From Desulfoluna butyratoxydans (GTDB lineage Bacteria; Desulfobacterota; Desulfobacteria; Desulfobacterales; Desulfolunaceae), in contig NZ_CAADHO010000006.1 in assembly GCF_900699765.1 (NCBI RefSeq), positions 401,184-465,183 on the forward strand: 64,000 bases of DNA, read 5' to 3'. The first letter of the stretch is position 1; each line of letters opens with the position of its first letter. Below, piece by piece: positions 27,745 through 36,898 of this stretch. The notes below the pieces were generated by a model. The model did no database searches. It saw only the letters and a program-made list of their open reading frames with translations, and was not told the origin of the DNA. Position numbers and translations under genes: made by a program.

Positions 27745-27845
27745 AACTCCTCCCGGGAGACTGAGCCCGGCGGCTCGACGGTTGAATGTGTTTTGTTATG
27801 GGTAAAGGTGCGGGAAGGCGCCGTGGCCCTCCCGCATGGATTCTG

Positions 27846-29387
27846 TCAGGCGACGTTGGGCTGCGGGGTGGCCGCGGCCTCTTCCGGGGCACCGGCCGTT
27901 GGAACCAGCCGGTCAAAGTGGCGCTCGATGGTCTCCTGGCCCGCGGGGCGGGTAAAGAGGCTGATGAGAACCATGACCCACATGGTGGCGGCCCAGCAGA
28001 CGATGAGGGGGTCAAAGCCGAAGGACCAGGTTTTGAACCAGAGCTTCATGGAGATGTAGAGGGCCTCCCCGAAGATCACCGCGGCGATGGCCCCGGTGCG
28101 GGAGGCTTTTTTCCAGTACATGCCAAGGATCACGGGGGCCACCCAGATGCCCAGTCCGCCGAAGGCGAACTTGATGAGTCCGAAGATGGTGGCGGGCTTG
28201 ATGATGCCGATGGCGATGCCGCAGGCGCCGATGACCACGGTGACCCAGCGGGAGAGGGCAAAGATCTGGCTCTCGGAGGCCTTCGGGTTGATGAGGTTCT
28301 GGTAGATATCCCGGGTGACGCCGCCCGTGGCCACCACAAGCAGGGCGTCGATGGTGCTCATACCGGCCGAGACCACCCCTGCGATGAGGATGGAGGCCAG
28401 GATGGGGTTGAGATTGCCCTGGAGGAGCATGGGGACGATGAAGTCCGTCTGCTTGCCGGTAAGCCCGGGTACGGAGACGATGGCGTTGGCCCCGGCCCAC
28501 TCGATGAGTGTTGCGGAGAGCAGCATGCCCAGGGTACCCAGGATGACAGCCTTGAACATGGTCTCGTAGTTTTTCATGGTGAAAAACTTGGTGAAGAGGG
28601 TGGGCTGCCCGATGGTGAAAAAGCTCCACATGACGATCATGGACATGTAGGAGGCCCAGGGGAAGTTGCCCTTGGCGCCGGGGTGGGTAAGGTAAGCAGG
28701 GTTGGCGTCGGCAAGGGTCGTGGTGATCTGGCTGAGCCCGCCTCCGGCCTTCACCGAGACGATAAAGGTGACGATGGCTGTGGTCACCATGAGAAAGCCC
28801 TGGAGGACGTCGGTCATCATGGCGCCTTTCATGCCGCCGGCCATGCAGTAGCAGATGACGATGATTCCCATACCCACCACGCCCATCCACTGGGGAAGGC
28901 CGGTGAAGGTGTTGAGGATAACGCCTGCGCCCACGGTCTGGGCCCCCATGATGGCCACGAGAAAGGCGATCATCATCACGGCGTGAACCGCCCGGATGGC
29001 GTTGGATTCGTAACGGTCCGAGAGGTAGTCGGTCATGGTGAGGAAACCGTACTTTTTACCCATGATCATCAGCTTGCGCCCCACAAAGAGGGCGGGGATG
29101 ATCATGGAGAAGGCAAGGCCCGGCACCGAGATGCTCATGCCGGAAAAGCCTGTGGAGTAGGTGACCGCAGGCACGCCCATGAAGGTGCTCATGCTGTACT
29201 GGGAGGCGAAATAGGCAAAGCCGCCCACCAGGGCGCCGGCTTTGCCGCTCATGACGAAAAAATCGCTCAGGGTTTTGGTGGATTTGGCCGCTCGCCAGCC
29301 GATATAGCCGATGAGGGCAAAGTAGATGGCAATGGATACGAAAAACGGGACCGGTGTGGGGGTCACCAATGTTGCGGGGTCAGCCAT
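27846..29387 (-). CDS. sodium:solute symporter (SSS family)
   Basis: This 513-residue protein has about 13 transmembrane helices and SSS motifs (KTLSDFFVMSGKAGALVGGFAYFASQYSMSTFMG; GGMKGAMMTDVLQGFLMV; GVVSAGMSTIDALLVVATGGVTRDIYQ). A small two-helix protein is encoded 18 bp upstream, a pairing known for PanF-like SSS carriers. It probably imports the substrate of the downstream creatininase-family enzyme. It is distinct from the symporter at 8518 and not a recent duplicate. Confidence 0.9.
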   Translation of the reverse strand: MADPATLVTPTPVPFFVSIAIYFALIGYIGWRAAKSTKTLSDFFVMSGKAGALVGGFAYFASQYSMSTFMGVPAVTYSTGFSGMSISVPGLAFSMIIPALFVGRKLMIMGKKYGFLTMTDYLSDRYESNAIRAVHAVMMIAFLVAIMGAQTVGAGVILNTFTGLPQWMGVVGMGIIVICYCMAGGMKGAMMTDVLQGFLMVTTAIVTFIVSVKAGGGLSQITTTLADANPAYLTHPGAKGNFPWASYMSMIVMWSFFTIGQPTLFTKFFTMKNYETMFKAVILGTLGMLLSATLIEWAGANAIVSVPGLTGKQTDFIVPMLLQGNLNPILASILIAGVVSAGMSTIDALLVVATGGVTRDIYQNLINPKASESQIFALSRWVTVVIGACGIAIGIIKPATIFGLIKFAFGGLGIWVAPVILGMYWKKASRTGAIAAVIFGEALYISMKLWFKTWSFGFDPLIVCWAATMWVMVLISLFTRPAGQETIERHFDRLVPTAGAPEEAAATPQPNVA

Positions 29388-29405
29388 GGTATTGCTTGCT
29401 CCTTT

Positions 29406-29657
29406 CTACTTCTCAGGTTGAATGTCTTCGAAGTTCCGGTACTCGGGGCGCTTCAGTGCCTCGCGGCTGAAGCGCCAGACCAGGATCAGCACGGCAATGC
29501 CGTGAAGGACCCAGGCATACACAAACCGGGGGACCCCCCCGAAACCAGGCACGTAGGTTTCGTTGAAATACCAGGGAAAGGGAATCATGATGAGGCCGTA
29601 CATGGTTAGGATGATGGCGGCCCATCTCATCTCGAAACGGTTGCTGAAAATATCCAC
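29406..29657 (-). CDS. small membrane partner of SSS symporter
   Basis: This 83-residue protein has two hydrophobic helices (about 11-29 and 45-61; MYGLIMIPFPWYFNETYVPGFGGVPRFVYAWVLHG) and a charged C-terminus. Small proteins of this size and pattern (DUF3311/YhdT-like) are often encoded just before SSS carriers. It is the first gene of the symporter-gntR-creatininase operon, with a GGAGGAG site before its ATG. Confidence 0.8.
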   Translation of the reverse strand: MDIFSNRFEMRWAAIILTMYGLIMIPFPWYFNETYVPGFGGVPRFVYAWVLHGIAVLILVWRFSREALKRPEYRNFEDIQPEK

Positions 29658-30334
29658 ATCTCCTCCTCAAAAAATTGTGTGACTTGCGACAACCGCTTAT
29701 CACGTCATGTCTTTCGGGGCTTGTCAGGAGCGTTTTTGCCTGCATGGGCGGTTGGTCGCCTTAAAAACGGTCCGGTACGGCATTGCGGTGCCCGGCGCTG
29801 CGTCGCCTTTCAACTCCCCATGATGCAGCACGTAAGATGTGATGATGGCGTCGCGAATTGAGGACATGGCTCCTTTGAATCGCTTCCTGTCGCGTGGGTG
29901 CGAACGGCGGGATATCGCGTCGTGCGATACGAATCGTCTTGGGAATACTCGCATGGCGCGGACGATTCACGTATGTGCCTGTCCCTTCAAGTCGGTTGTA
30001 TGACAATGCAAAAACAGGTGTCGGGGAACATTTTGAATGTCTTCCGAAGAGTAAATGTTTTTGGCATCGTGATACAAGCCAGGTGCTGATAAGTAATTTG
30101 ATATAGAAGCATGGCACAATTGTCCATAGGAAAATATTATCCTGAATTTATTTGAGGATATGAAAAAGGGATTGTGATATTCAGGATCCTCTTGGATTTT
30201 AAAGAGCTATGGTTGGGGATATAGGTAGGAAATTAGTTTTCAAGCGATATTGTGATAGTTGAGTATCCCGGTTTACTGTGCTACCCCATGAGAACATGAG
30301 ATGTTTGGTTAGTGCTTAGCGAAGGAGGGTGATC
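29658..30334. other. intergenic region, AT-rich toward its right end
   Basis: Several short overlapping reading frames (for example around 29679-30117) have no ribosome sites and do not resemble proteins. From about 30000 to 30320 the base composition is clearly more AT-rich than the window. It separates the divergent symporter operon and the DegT-like gene and must hold their promoters. It may mark the edge of acquired DNA. Confidence 0.5.
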
Positions 30335-31591
30335 ATGGAAAGGCTGGGACGTACGATCCGATGCCTTGCCCGCCAGCAGGGGATCAATGTGAAGCGACTC
30401 AAGCGCCGCCAGCGCGTGATGCCGGTGCCGCTGCTTTCGGCCACCTTGCGCATGGCCGATGTGATTCTGGCGGCAAGGGCCCTGATGCGTCCGGGAACCC
30501 GTTCAGGCGGGGATGGGCTGCAACGGCTCGCCCGGGCGGTGAAGGCGCGGTTCAGCGTGGCCCACGCCGGGTTTTACATGGGGGGCAGGGCGTCGTTGTG
30601 TGCGGTGGTCCGCGCCCTGGGGCTTACCCCGGGGGACGAGGTGCTTATTCCTGCCTTTACCTGCCAGTGCGTGGTCAACGCCCTTCGGTATGAAGGGATC
30701 GAACCCGTCTACGTGGACATCGAACTTGACACCTACGGCATGGACGCCTCCCTTGTGGAGCGGGCGCTGACGGACAAGACCCGCGCCATACTCATCCAGC
30801 ACACCTTCGGCATGCCCGGTCGGGATCTGGAGAACCTCCTTGCCCTTGCCAGGGGCCGCGGTCTCTATGTCATCGAGGACTGCGCCCATGCCACGGGCGG
30901 CCGCTGGCGCGGGAAACTCCTGGGGACCCTGGGGGATATCGGGTTTTTCAGCAGTGAGCGTTCCAAGATCATCAACACCATCCACGGCGGGTTTGTGGTC
31001 ACCGACAACCCGGAGATCGGCCGCCGCCTGGAAGAGGACGCAGCGCGCCTCACCCCGGCCCCGCCGGAGTTTACCCGGCGGATTCTCTGGACCCTCATCC
31101 ACAGCTATTTTACCCACAGCTGCCCGTTTCGGTTTGTGACCTCCGGCCTGGCCGAAGGGCTTCTTTCGGACCGGCTTGTGCCCCAGATGCATGACGAAGA
31201 GCTGGCGGGCGCTCCGTGCAGCCAATATCACTGGAGCCTGCCCCATGCGGTGGCGCCCTTGATGATGCAGCAACTCTCCCGGGTGGACCGCCAGCTGGCC
31301 GAGAGGCGGCGTGCGGCCGAAAAGTGGGCGGTCTGGTGCCTGAGAAACGGTCTGGAGCCCCCGAAGCCGTCGCCGGATGCCACCCCGACCTGGCTGCGGT
31401 TTCCCGTGCGCGTGGATCCGGCCATCAAGAAAAATTACGCATACCTGGAGAAACGCCTGGGGGCACATGTGGGGGTCTGGTTTCAATCTGCGGCCCATCC
31501 CCTGCCCATGGCCCTTCAGGAGTGCCCCAGGGGCATGGAGGCGGCGGCCACCTGCATCAACCTGCCCACCCTGGATCCCAGCCGGGCCTGA
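30335..31591 (+). CDS. DegT/DnrJ/EryC1 family PLP aminotransferase
   Basis: This 418-residue protein has a basic N-terminal extension (about 1-60) and then the DegT fold: GRASLCAVVRALGLTPGDEVLIPAFTCQCVVNALRYEG, PVYVDIELDTYGMD, VIEDCAHATGG (PLP Asp) and FFSSERSKIINTIHGG (probable Schiff-base Lys). The family transaminates nucleotide-linked keto-sugars. No other sugar-biosynthesis gene is adjacent, so its substrate is open. The ribosome site GAAGGAGGG is excellent. A terminator follows at 31664. Confidence 0.87.
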   Translation: MERLGRTIRCLARQQGINVKRLKRRQRVMPVPLLSATLRMADVILAARALMRPGTRSGGDGLQRLARAVKARFSVAHAGFYMGGRASLCAVVRALGLTPGDEVLIPAFTCQCVVNALRYEGIEPVYVDIELDTYGMDASLVERALTDKTRAILIQHTFGMPGRDLENLLALARGRGLYVIEDCAHATGGRWRGKLLGTLGDIGFFSSERSKIINTIHGGFVVTDNPEIGRRLEEDAARLTPAPPEFTRRILWTLIHSYFTHSCPFRFVTSGLAEGLLSDRLVPQMHDEELAGAPCSQYHWSLPHAVAPLMMQQLSRVDRQLAERRRAAEKWAVWCLRNGLEPPKPSPDATPTWLRFPVRVDPAIKKNYAYLEKRLGAHVGVWFQSAAHPLPMALQECPRGMEAAATCINLPTLDPSRA

Positions 31592-31663
31592 CAGGAACCC
31601 TTTGTAAACGTTTAAGGAAGGACCGCGCAGGTCAACCCACACATCCCGATCTGCCTGCGCGTG

Positions 31664-31699
31664 AAAAAACCCCAATCCAGTGCCATGGATTGGGGTTTT
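31664..31699 (+). terminator. intrinsic terminator after DegT-like gene
   Basis: CCCCAATCCA and TGGATTGGGG form a 10-bp perfect stem with A and T runs on either side. It is likely bidirectional and also serves the convergent gene ending at 31721. Confidence 0.9.
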
Positions 31700-31720
31700 G
31701 TTTTGGGCGCTTGTGGCGTT

Positions 31721-32206
31721 TTATTTTACGGTTCGGGACATCACTTCCAGCATGCGCCGGGCAACGGCGTTACAGGCTTCCTGACCCCGTTGGCCCTGGG
31801 CGTAGAGATCGGACAGGGGAAAAGGGGCGCCTTTGACAACGAATTCAATGCGGTAGGAGGCGCGTTTTCCACTCCCGCGGTACCCGATCCGGACATCCTC
31901 CACCTCGTCAAAGGCGAGGGTCCCTTCCTGGGCCGTGCCGAGGAGTTTTTTACGCCGCCAGGTAACGGTTTTAGCCGTGCGGTCAAAGGTGAAGGTGACT
32001 TCTTCGGTGAACCGCCACCCGGCAAAGGCCGCCACCGCCGCCAGGAAAATCCAGTGGAGGTAGTAGGCGTACTCAAGGCCGAAGGTGTGCACCGAAAAGG
32101 CGGTGCGGACCAGGCAAAAGGCGATGGCAATCCCTGCGATGGCCACGATGGTGCGGTTCTTTTCTTCAACCTTCAGGGTCTGTTTGTCGTCTTGTGTGAT
32201 GTTCAT
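31721..32206 (-). CDS. hypothetical two-helix membrane protein
   Basis: This 161-residue protein has a hydrophilic N-terminus, two membrane helices (about 19-38 and 50-65) and a cytoplasmic C-terminal domain of beta-strand character (VTFTFDRTAKTVTWRRKKLLGTAQEGTLAFDEVEDVRIGYRG) that resembles a PH-like domain following two helices. Function is not recognised. It lies 42 bp downstream of the DUF922 gene on the same strand. Confidence 0.7.
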   Translation of the reverse strand: MNITQDDKQTLKVEEKNRTIVAIAGIAIAFCLVRTAFSVHTFGLEYAYYLHWIFLAAVAAFAGWRFTEEVTFTFDRTAKTVTWRRKKLLGTAQEGTLAFDEVEDVRIGYRGSGKRASYRIEFVVKGAPFPLSDLYAQGQRGQEACNAVARRMLEVMSRTVK

Positions 32207-32248
32207 GGGGTTGTCCTGCCCGGGGCTTCGGTCCCCGTGTGTTGTGTG

Positions 32249-32824
32249 TCAGGGAAACACCGCTCCCTGGGTCTTTCCGTGACCGGTTTTTTTGTCGTAG
32301 TCGGCTTCCCTGGCCCTGTAGGTGTCCAGTATCTCGTCAGCCAGGGCGTTGGCCGCGGTTTCCAGGTTGCGGCAGCTGGGATGCGGGGGCATCTGCCGGA
32401 TGGCCTCCTCAATGGCAGCCGTTGCCGCGATGCCGATGCGTTTGTGGCCGTCTTCATGGATCTTGAGGTTTTTCATGTAACGGGCCCAGTGATGCTGCAA
32501 TTCGGGGGCCGCCTCATCCTGATTTGCCCACCTGGGGTAGCGGTGCAGTACTTCCACCGAGGTCTCAACGCCTGTAACCCGGCAGCTGCCGGGACCGGAC
32601 TCCCAGGTGAACCACCACCTGGCCATCCAGGTGGTCAGGGCATCGTAGGTTTTTCCGTCCCGCCATACGGTTCCCAGGCGCCCCATCTCCTGGCGTAGCT
32701 CTTGCGCCGTCCATCCGTAGATGTCGTAATATTCCGTCCTGACGGTGACGGCGGGTTCGGCCCGCACCGTGGCCGGCAGGCAGAGGAACCCGAACAGTAA
32801 GAGAAGGCAGAGTCGTCGTTGCAT
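32249..32824 (-). CDS. secreted DUF922 putative zinc protease
   Basis: This 191-residue protein has a signal peptide (about 1-22, ending TVRA-EP) and the DUF922 pattern: YDIYGWTAQELRQEM, WxxxGPGSCRVTGVETSVEV, and a metal-binding HEDGHKRIG motif (HExxH type) near residue 123. It is likely a periplasmic metallopeptidase-like protein, with proteolysis unproven for the family. It shares an operon with the downstream two-helix protein. Confidence 0.82.
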   Translation of the reverse strand: MQRRLCLLLLFGFLCLPATVRAEPAVTVRTEYYDIYGWTAQELRQEMGRLGTVWRDGKTYDALTTWMARWWFTWESGPGSCRVTGVETSVEVLHRYPRWANQDEAAPELQHHWARYMKNLKIHEDGHKRIGIAATAAIEEAIRQMPPHPSCRNLETAANALADEILDTYRAREADYDKKTGHGKTQGAVFP

Positions 32825-33139
32825 GATACCCTTTATCCCGTTATCCGGGGTTCAAATCAACCGCTATCATCAAGAAAGGACCCGGACAGAAAAGCGTCGA
32901 ACCGGGTCAGACGGTGCCCAGGCTGAGGCTCCTGTGAATGAGTACTGTCTATAAAGACTGACGCAAAGATCTTTATTTTTTTGAAAAAACACCTCTGGTT
33001 CAGTATACTTGTGGATAAGCAACCATTCCATTGAAAGATCGCCGTGTTTTCCCTCCATTCATGACATGTCTGTGCCTCAGGCCGAGCCTGGAGAGCATTT
33101 TTCCGTCATCACATCAACCCATGGGATTTTGGATTTATT
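32825..33139. other. divergent intergenic region
   Basis: This gap lies between the minus-strand DUF922 gene and the plus-strand gene at 33140. An AT-rich patch at about 32960-33010 could contain promoters. No gene or repeat is recognised. Confidence 0.4.
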
Positions 33140-33595
33140 ATGGACGATCACAAGGATACGGATATTGCCAAGGACGCCATCGCCGATTTTGCCAAAGGAG
33201 AGGCCGAGCGGGAGCAACAGCAGCAGGAGAAAAAAAAGAAAAAAGACCGCCGCCCCCTCTATTATGTCCTCCTGGCCCTCAGCATCGTGGTTTTGGCCTT
33301 TCAGGTCCCCAGGATATTCTCCCTGCGCCATGAACACGCAAAACCCCTTCGTGTGGGCACGGCAGACACCGACATGCAGACAGATGCCTGCGTCCACAAC
33401 CTGTGGAAGGTGGTCCGGGCACTGCAACTCGGGGAGACGGATGTGGAGGGCTTTACCTGCCCCGTGAGCGGAGCCCCCTATAAAGTCCACCGGGAAAAGG
33501 GCGCCTATGTCGTGGAGTGTCCCAATGCCCATCGCCACGGGTTCTCCCACGTTCGTATCAGCACCGCCAAACCCATACCGGAGCTTGTGCCATGA
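33140..33595 (+). CDS. hypothetical membrane-anchored protein upstream of pilin
   Basis: This 151-residue protein has a Lys/Gln/Glu-rich N-terminus (QQQQEKKKKKDRRP), one membrane helix (about 40-58) and an extracytoplasmic domain with CPVSGAPYKVHREKGAYVVECPNAHRHGF. That Cys-containing segment resembles the small C-terminal domain seen in some pseudopilin systems. The stop overlaps the start of the following pilin by four bases (ATGA), so the two products probably work together. The ribosome site is weak. Confidence 0.7.
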   Translation: MDDHKDTDIAKDAIADFAKGEAEREQQQQEKKKKKDRRPLYYVLLALSIVVLAFQVPRIFSLRHEHAKPLRVGTADTDMQTDACVHNLWKVVRALQLGETDVEGFTCPVSGAPYKVHREKGAYVVECPNAHRHGFSHVRISTAKPIPELVP

Positions 33596-34419
33596 CCCCT
33601 CAAACCACGCACAATGCCGGATTTTCTCTTCTGGAACTCATGGTGACCGTGGCCATCGTCGGGGTGCTGAGCTCCATCGCCATTCCGCGATATCTCAACT
33701 ACAAGGAGAAGGTCTACGCCGCCAACTGCCTCCTGCTCAGAAGAGACATCGAGACCCAGACCCAGAGTTACTACTTCGAGCATGAAGCCTTTACGCCGGA
33801 CTTCATTGACTCCTACCAGTGCCCCCGGGGTGGCGTCTATACCTGGTCCAGCTCTTCCATCGAGGTGCCCGAGTACGGCCAGGTGCAGTGCTCGTTGCAC
33901 CATACGTCGGCATCGCAGGTTCAGTCCGACATCCCCGCAGGGGAGAACCTTTTGGACAACTCAACCTTTGATTCGGTGAACAGGAACGTGAAACGATGGG
34001 CCCCGGTGCCCACCGGAAGGATCAACGGATGGGAGTCCAACACAGGGGCCATCGAAATCTGGAGGGATGGGTTTTTGGGGTACAGCTCCCCCAACGGAGG
34101 CCATATCGTGGAACTCGACGGCGGCAGGGCCAATGATACCATCTCCCAGAGCGTGCAGACCGAAGCGGGCAGGGTCTATGAAATCAAAATCACGGCCCGG
34201 GCCAGGCGCGCCAACTCATCGGATTTTTCCGTGGGATGGGGAGGCGATGAGGTGGAGACCTTTACGCCGCCCACCAACGAGTGGAAAGAGTACACGGTTC
34301 AGGTGACGGGAACCGGCGACCCCATTGATCTGTCCCTGTCGGAGATCGCAGGGCAAAGCAACGGGCTGGGAACCCTCATAGACAAAGTCGAGGTCATTGC
34401 CACGGATACCTTCGAGTAG
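33592..34419 (+). CDS. type IV pilin-like protein with C-terminal beta-sandwich domain
   Basis: This 275-residue protein begins with a class III prepilin signal: cleavage after Gly10, Phe11 as mature residue 1, Glu at mature +5, then a hydrophobic helix (FSLLELMVTVAIVGVLSSIAI). A short pilin globular part runs to about residue 120. From about 123 (ENLLDNSTFDSV) to the end it resembles galactose-binding/DUF642-like carbohydrate-binding modules (GWESNTGAIEIW, HIVELDG, TEAGRVYEIKITARARR). Such a fusion would display a binding domain on a pilus. It converges with the PilB-like gene. Confidence 0.85.
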   Translation: MTPQTTHNAGFSLLELMVTVAIVGVLSSIAIPRYLNYKEKVYAANCLLLRRDIETQTQSYYFEHEAFTPDFIDSYQCPRGGVYTWSSSSIEVPEYGQVQCSLHHTSASQVQSDIPAGENLLDNSTFDSVNRNVKRWAPVPTGRINGWESNTGAIEIWRDGFLGYSSPNGGHIVELDGGRANDTISQSVQTEAGRVYEIKITARARRANSSDFSVGWGGDEVETFTPPTNEWKEYTVQVTGTGDPIDLSLSEIAGQSNGLGTLIDKVEVIATDTFE

Positions 34420-34425
34420 GGCGTC

Positions 34426-36663
34426 TCACCCCTTGGGGGCCTCCATCCGTCGCTGAAGGAGCCTGTTGACCCTTGCGATGAACCGTTCGTAGTTGACGGG
34501 CTTGGTCATGTAATCGTCCGCGCCCACATTGAGCACCTCCACCTCGGATTTGAGGTCCTCGTTGGCCGTGAGCATGATTACGGGAATCATGCGGGTGGCG
34601 ATCTCCTCTTTCAGCTTTTTGATGAGGGTGAACCCGTCCATTTCCGGCATGACGTAGTCTGTCACGATGAGGTCCGGCATGGCATGATAGACCGATTTCA
34701 AGGCTTCCACACCGTTCGTTGCTTTGACGATACGATAGTTCTGGGTTTTTAGGAGGTGGGACATCATTTCCAGCTCGATCTCGTTGTCATCCACTACCAG
34801 GACCGTGGGGTGCCCCACCACCGTCACATGGGACGTGGGGTCAAAGGCTGGCATCGACGTGACGGCTGCGGGGTCGGGAGGGGCTGCCGAGGCCGGGGCT
34901 GCAGCCTCTGTAGGCGAGGTGTCCGGGCCGGCCACCCGGAGAACCTCCCCTAAGGTGGTGAGGCCTTGCCGGGCCTTCATGACCCCATCCATGAAAAACG
35001 GCTGGAATCCCTCCTTCATGGCCTGGGCCTTGATGGTGGCCGCTGACACGTCTTTTTTGATGAGGGACTGGATAGACGGCGTGATGCGCAGGATTTCGTA
35101 GATGCCGATCCGCCCCACATACCCTGAATACCGACATGCTTCGCACCCTTCCCCTTTGTAGTACCTGACATCTTCATCCCCGTTTTCCCCCGAAGGAATC
35201 TTTTCAAGCAGCTGGGCCGACAGGGTGTCCGTGGTTTTGCATTTATCACAGATGCGCCGGACCAGCCGTTGGCCGATGCATGCCACCACGGAGTCCGCCA
35301 CCACAAAGGCATCCACTCCGAGGTCCAGGAGCCGGGTGACGGCCGAAGGCGAGTCGTTGGTATGCAGGGTGGAGAGGACAAGGTGTCCGGTCTGCGCCGC
35401 CTGGCACGCGATACCCGCGGTTTCTCCGTCCCGGATCTCCCCCACCATGACGATGTCCGGGTCTTGCCTCAGGATGGACCGCAGGGCCGCGGGAAAGGTG
35501 ATGCCCGCCTTGGGATTGATCTGGCCCTGGTTGATGCCGTCCACCTTGTACTCCACAGGGTCCTCCACCGTGATGATGTTGACCTCCGGAGAGTTGAGGC
35601 GGTTCAGGCAGGCATACAGGGTGGTTGATTTTCCGCTGCCCGTGGGCCCGGTGACCAGGATAATGCCCTGGGGCAACTGAATGCTGCTTTCCAGATCTTT
35701 GTAGTGCGTCCCCTGGAGCCCTAAGTTTTCAAAACTCATCTTGGCGGATTCCGGGTTGAGGATCCGTATGGTGATTTTTTCGCCGTAGGATGTGGGAAAC
35801 GAGGAGACCCGCAAGTCATAGGCAATCCCCCCGTACTTTACCTGGGCGCGACCATCCTGGGGCTTGCGCCGGATGGAGATGTCCATGGAGGAGAACACCT
35901 TGATGCGTGAGACCAGGGCGGAGTGGATGAGTTTGTCGGTCTTGAGGATTTCACGCATGATCCCGTCGATGCGGTACCGGATGATAACCGACGCCTGTCG
36001 GGGCTCGATATGGATGTCACTGGCCTTGAGCTTCACGGCATCGGCCAGGATGCTGTTGGCAAATCGCACCACGGGCGGGTCTTCGGCGATGGAGGTCAGG
36101 GCGCCCTTGTCCAGCTCTTTTTCATTGGCTTCGGTGGTTTTGATCACCTCAATCTGGACTTCGTTTTGAAGGGCTTCATCAAGGTGGAGCCCTTTTTTGG
36201 GGTAGTAGGTGTCAATGGCGGTGAGCACCTCGCTTTGGGGCGAGACCGCTATCTTGATGCGCTTTTGTGTCATGAAGCGCAAATCGTCCAGGGCGTAGAA
36301 CTCCAGGGGGTTGGCCATGGTGACCACAAGCTCGTCGTTTTCCTCTTTGGTGGGCAGGAGAAGATAGGTTTCGGCGATTTCAGCGGAGACCTGGGCGATC
36401 ACCTCCGGCGCGATTTTTATATCGGGCAGGTGGAGGTAGGGAATGTTCAACTGCTCGGACAGGGCCCGGGCAATCTGGATATCATCCACGATCCCCATGT
36501 CCATGAGGATCTGGCCTATTTTTTTCGGCGACGTGGCTTGGGCGTGCAAGGCTTTCTGGAGGTCCTTGGGTTCAATGACTCCGGCTTCGATGAGGATGTC
36601 CCCAAGTTTTTTGTGGCTGTGCGTATGGGCGGTCTTTTTAGGGGCGTTGTCGGGTTTTTTCAT
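34426..36663 (-). CDS. PilB/GspE-type assembly ATPase fused to response-regulator receiver
   Basis: This 745-residue protein has an N-terminal MshEN/GspE-N domain (about 18-160; LGDILIEAGVIEPKDLQKAL), a T2SSE ATPase (Walker A GPTGSGKSTT, RQDPDIVMVGEIRDGETA, TGHLVLSTLHTND) with the tetra-Cys zinc site (CDKCKT ... CEACRYSG), and a C-terminal CheY-like receiver (about 620-745; VLVVDDNEIELEMM, VTDYVMPEMDG, MLTANEDL, TKPVNY). The phospho-Asp and Lys are present. The start at 36663 has AGGAGGAG upstream; the longer frame to 36978 lacks support. Confidence 0.92.
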   Translation of the reverse strand: MKKPDNAPKKTAHTHSHKKLGDILIEAGVIEPKDLQKALHAQATSPKKIGQILMDMGIVDDIQIARALSEQLNIPYLHLPDIKIAPEVIAQVSAEIAETYLLLPTKEENDELVVTMANPLEFYALDDLRFMTQKRIKIAVSPQSEVLTAIDTYYPKKGLHLDEALQNEVQIEVIKTTEANEKELDKGALTSIAEDPPVVRFANSILADAVKLKASDIHIEPRQASVIIRYRIDGIMREILKTDKLIHSALVSRIKVFSSMDISIRRKPQDGRAQVKYGGIAYDLRVSSFPTSYGEKITIRILNPESAKMSFENLGLQGTHYKDLESSIQLPQGIILVTGPTGSGKSTTLYACLNRLNSPEVNIITVEDPVEYKVDGINQGQINPKAGITFPAALRSILRQDPDIVMVGEIRDGETAGIACQAAQTGHLVLSTLHTNDSPSAVTRLLDLGVDAFVVADSVVACIGQRLVRRICDKCKTTDTLSAQLLEKIPSGENGDEDVRYYKGEGCEACRYSGYVGRIGIYEILRITPSIQSLIKKDVSAATIKAQAMKEGFQPFFMDGVMKARQGLTTLGEVLRVAGPDTSPTEAAAPASAAPPDPAAVTSMPAFDPTSHVTVVGHPTVLVVDDNEIELEMMSHLLKTQNYRIVKATNGVEALKSVYHAMPDLIVTDYVMPEMDGFTLIKKLKEEIATRMIPVIMLTANEDLKSEVEVLNVGADDYMTKPVNYERFIARVNRLLQRRMEAPKG

Positions 36664-36898
36664 GTCTCCTCCTGGCAAAGGGGCACGCAAGCCGTCTTGG
36701 GCTAGGCGTTTCATGGCTCGGTCGGAACACTCAGGGACGGGGCTGGGTTGTGTTGAACACGGGGGTGATTCACGAAGGGATGGTAATGTATGGATATACT
36801 TTCTCATACATGGAGAAAAAAGTACACAAGGCACCCTTTCGATCTTTACCGGATCAAAAGGGACATGGCTATGACGGGGAAAGGTTAATTCCCTATGG

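Noticed and set aside
29679..30117. Several overlapping short frames of 60-118 codons
   Set aside because: They are mutually exclusive, lack ribosome sites and show no protein-like patterns.
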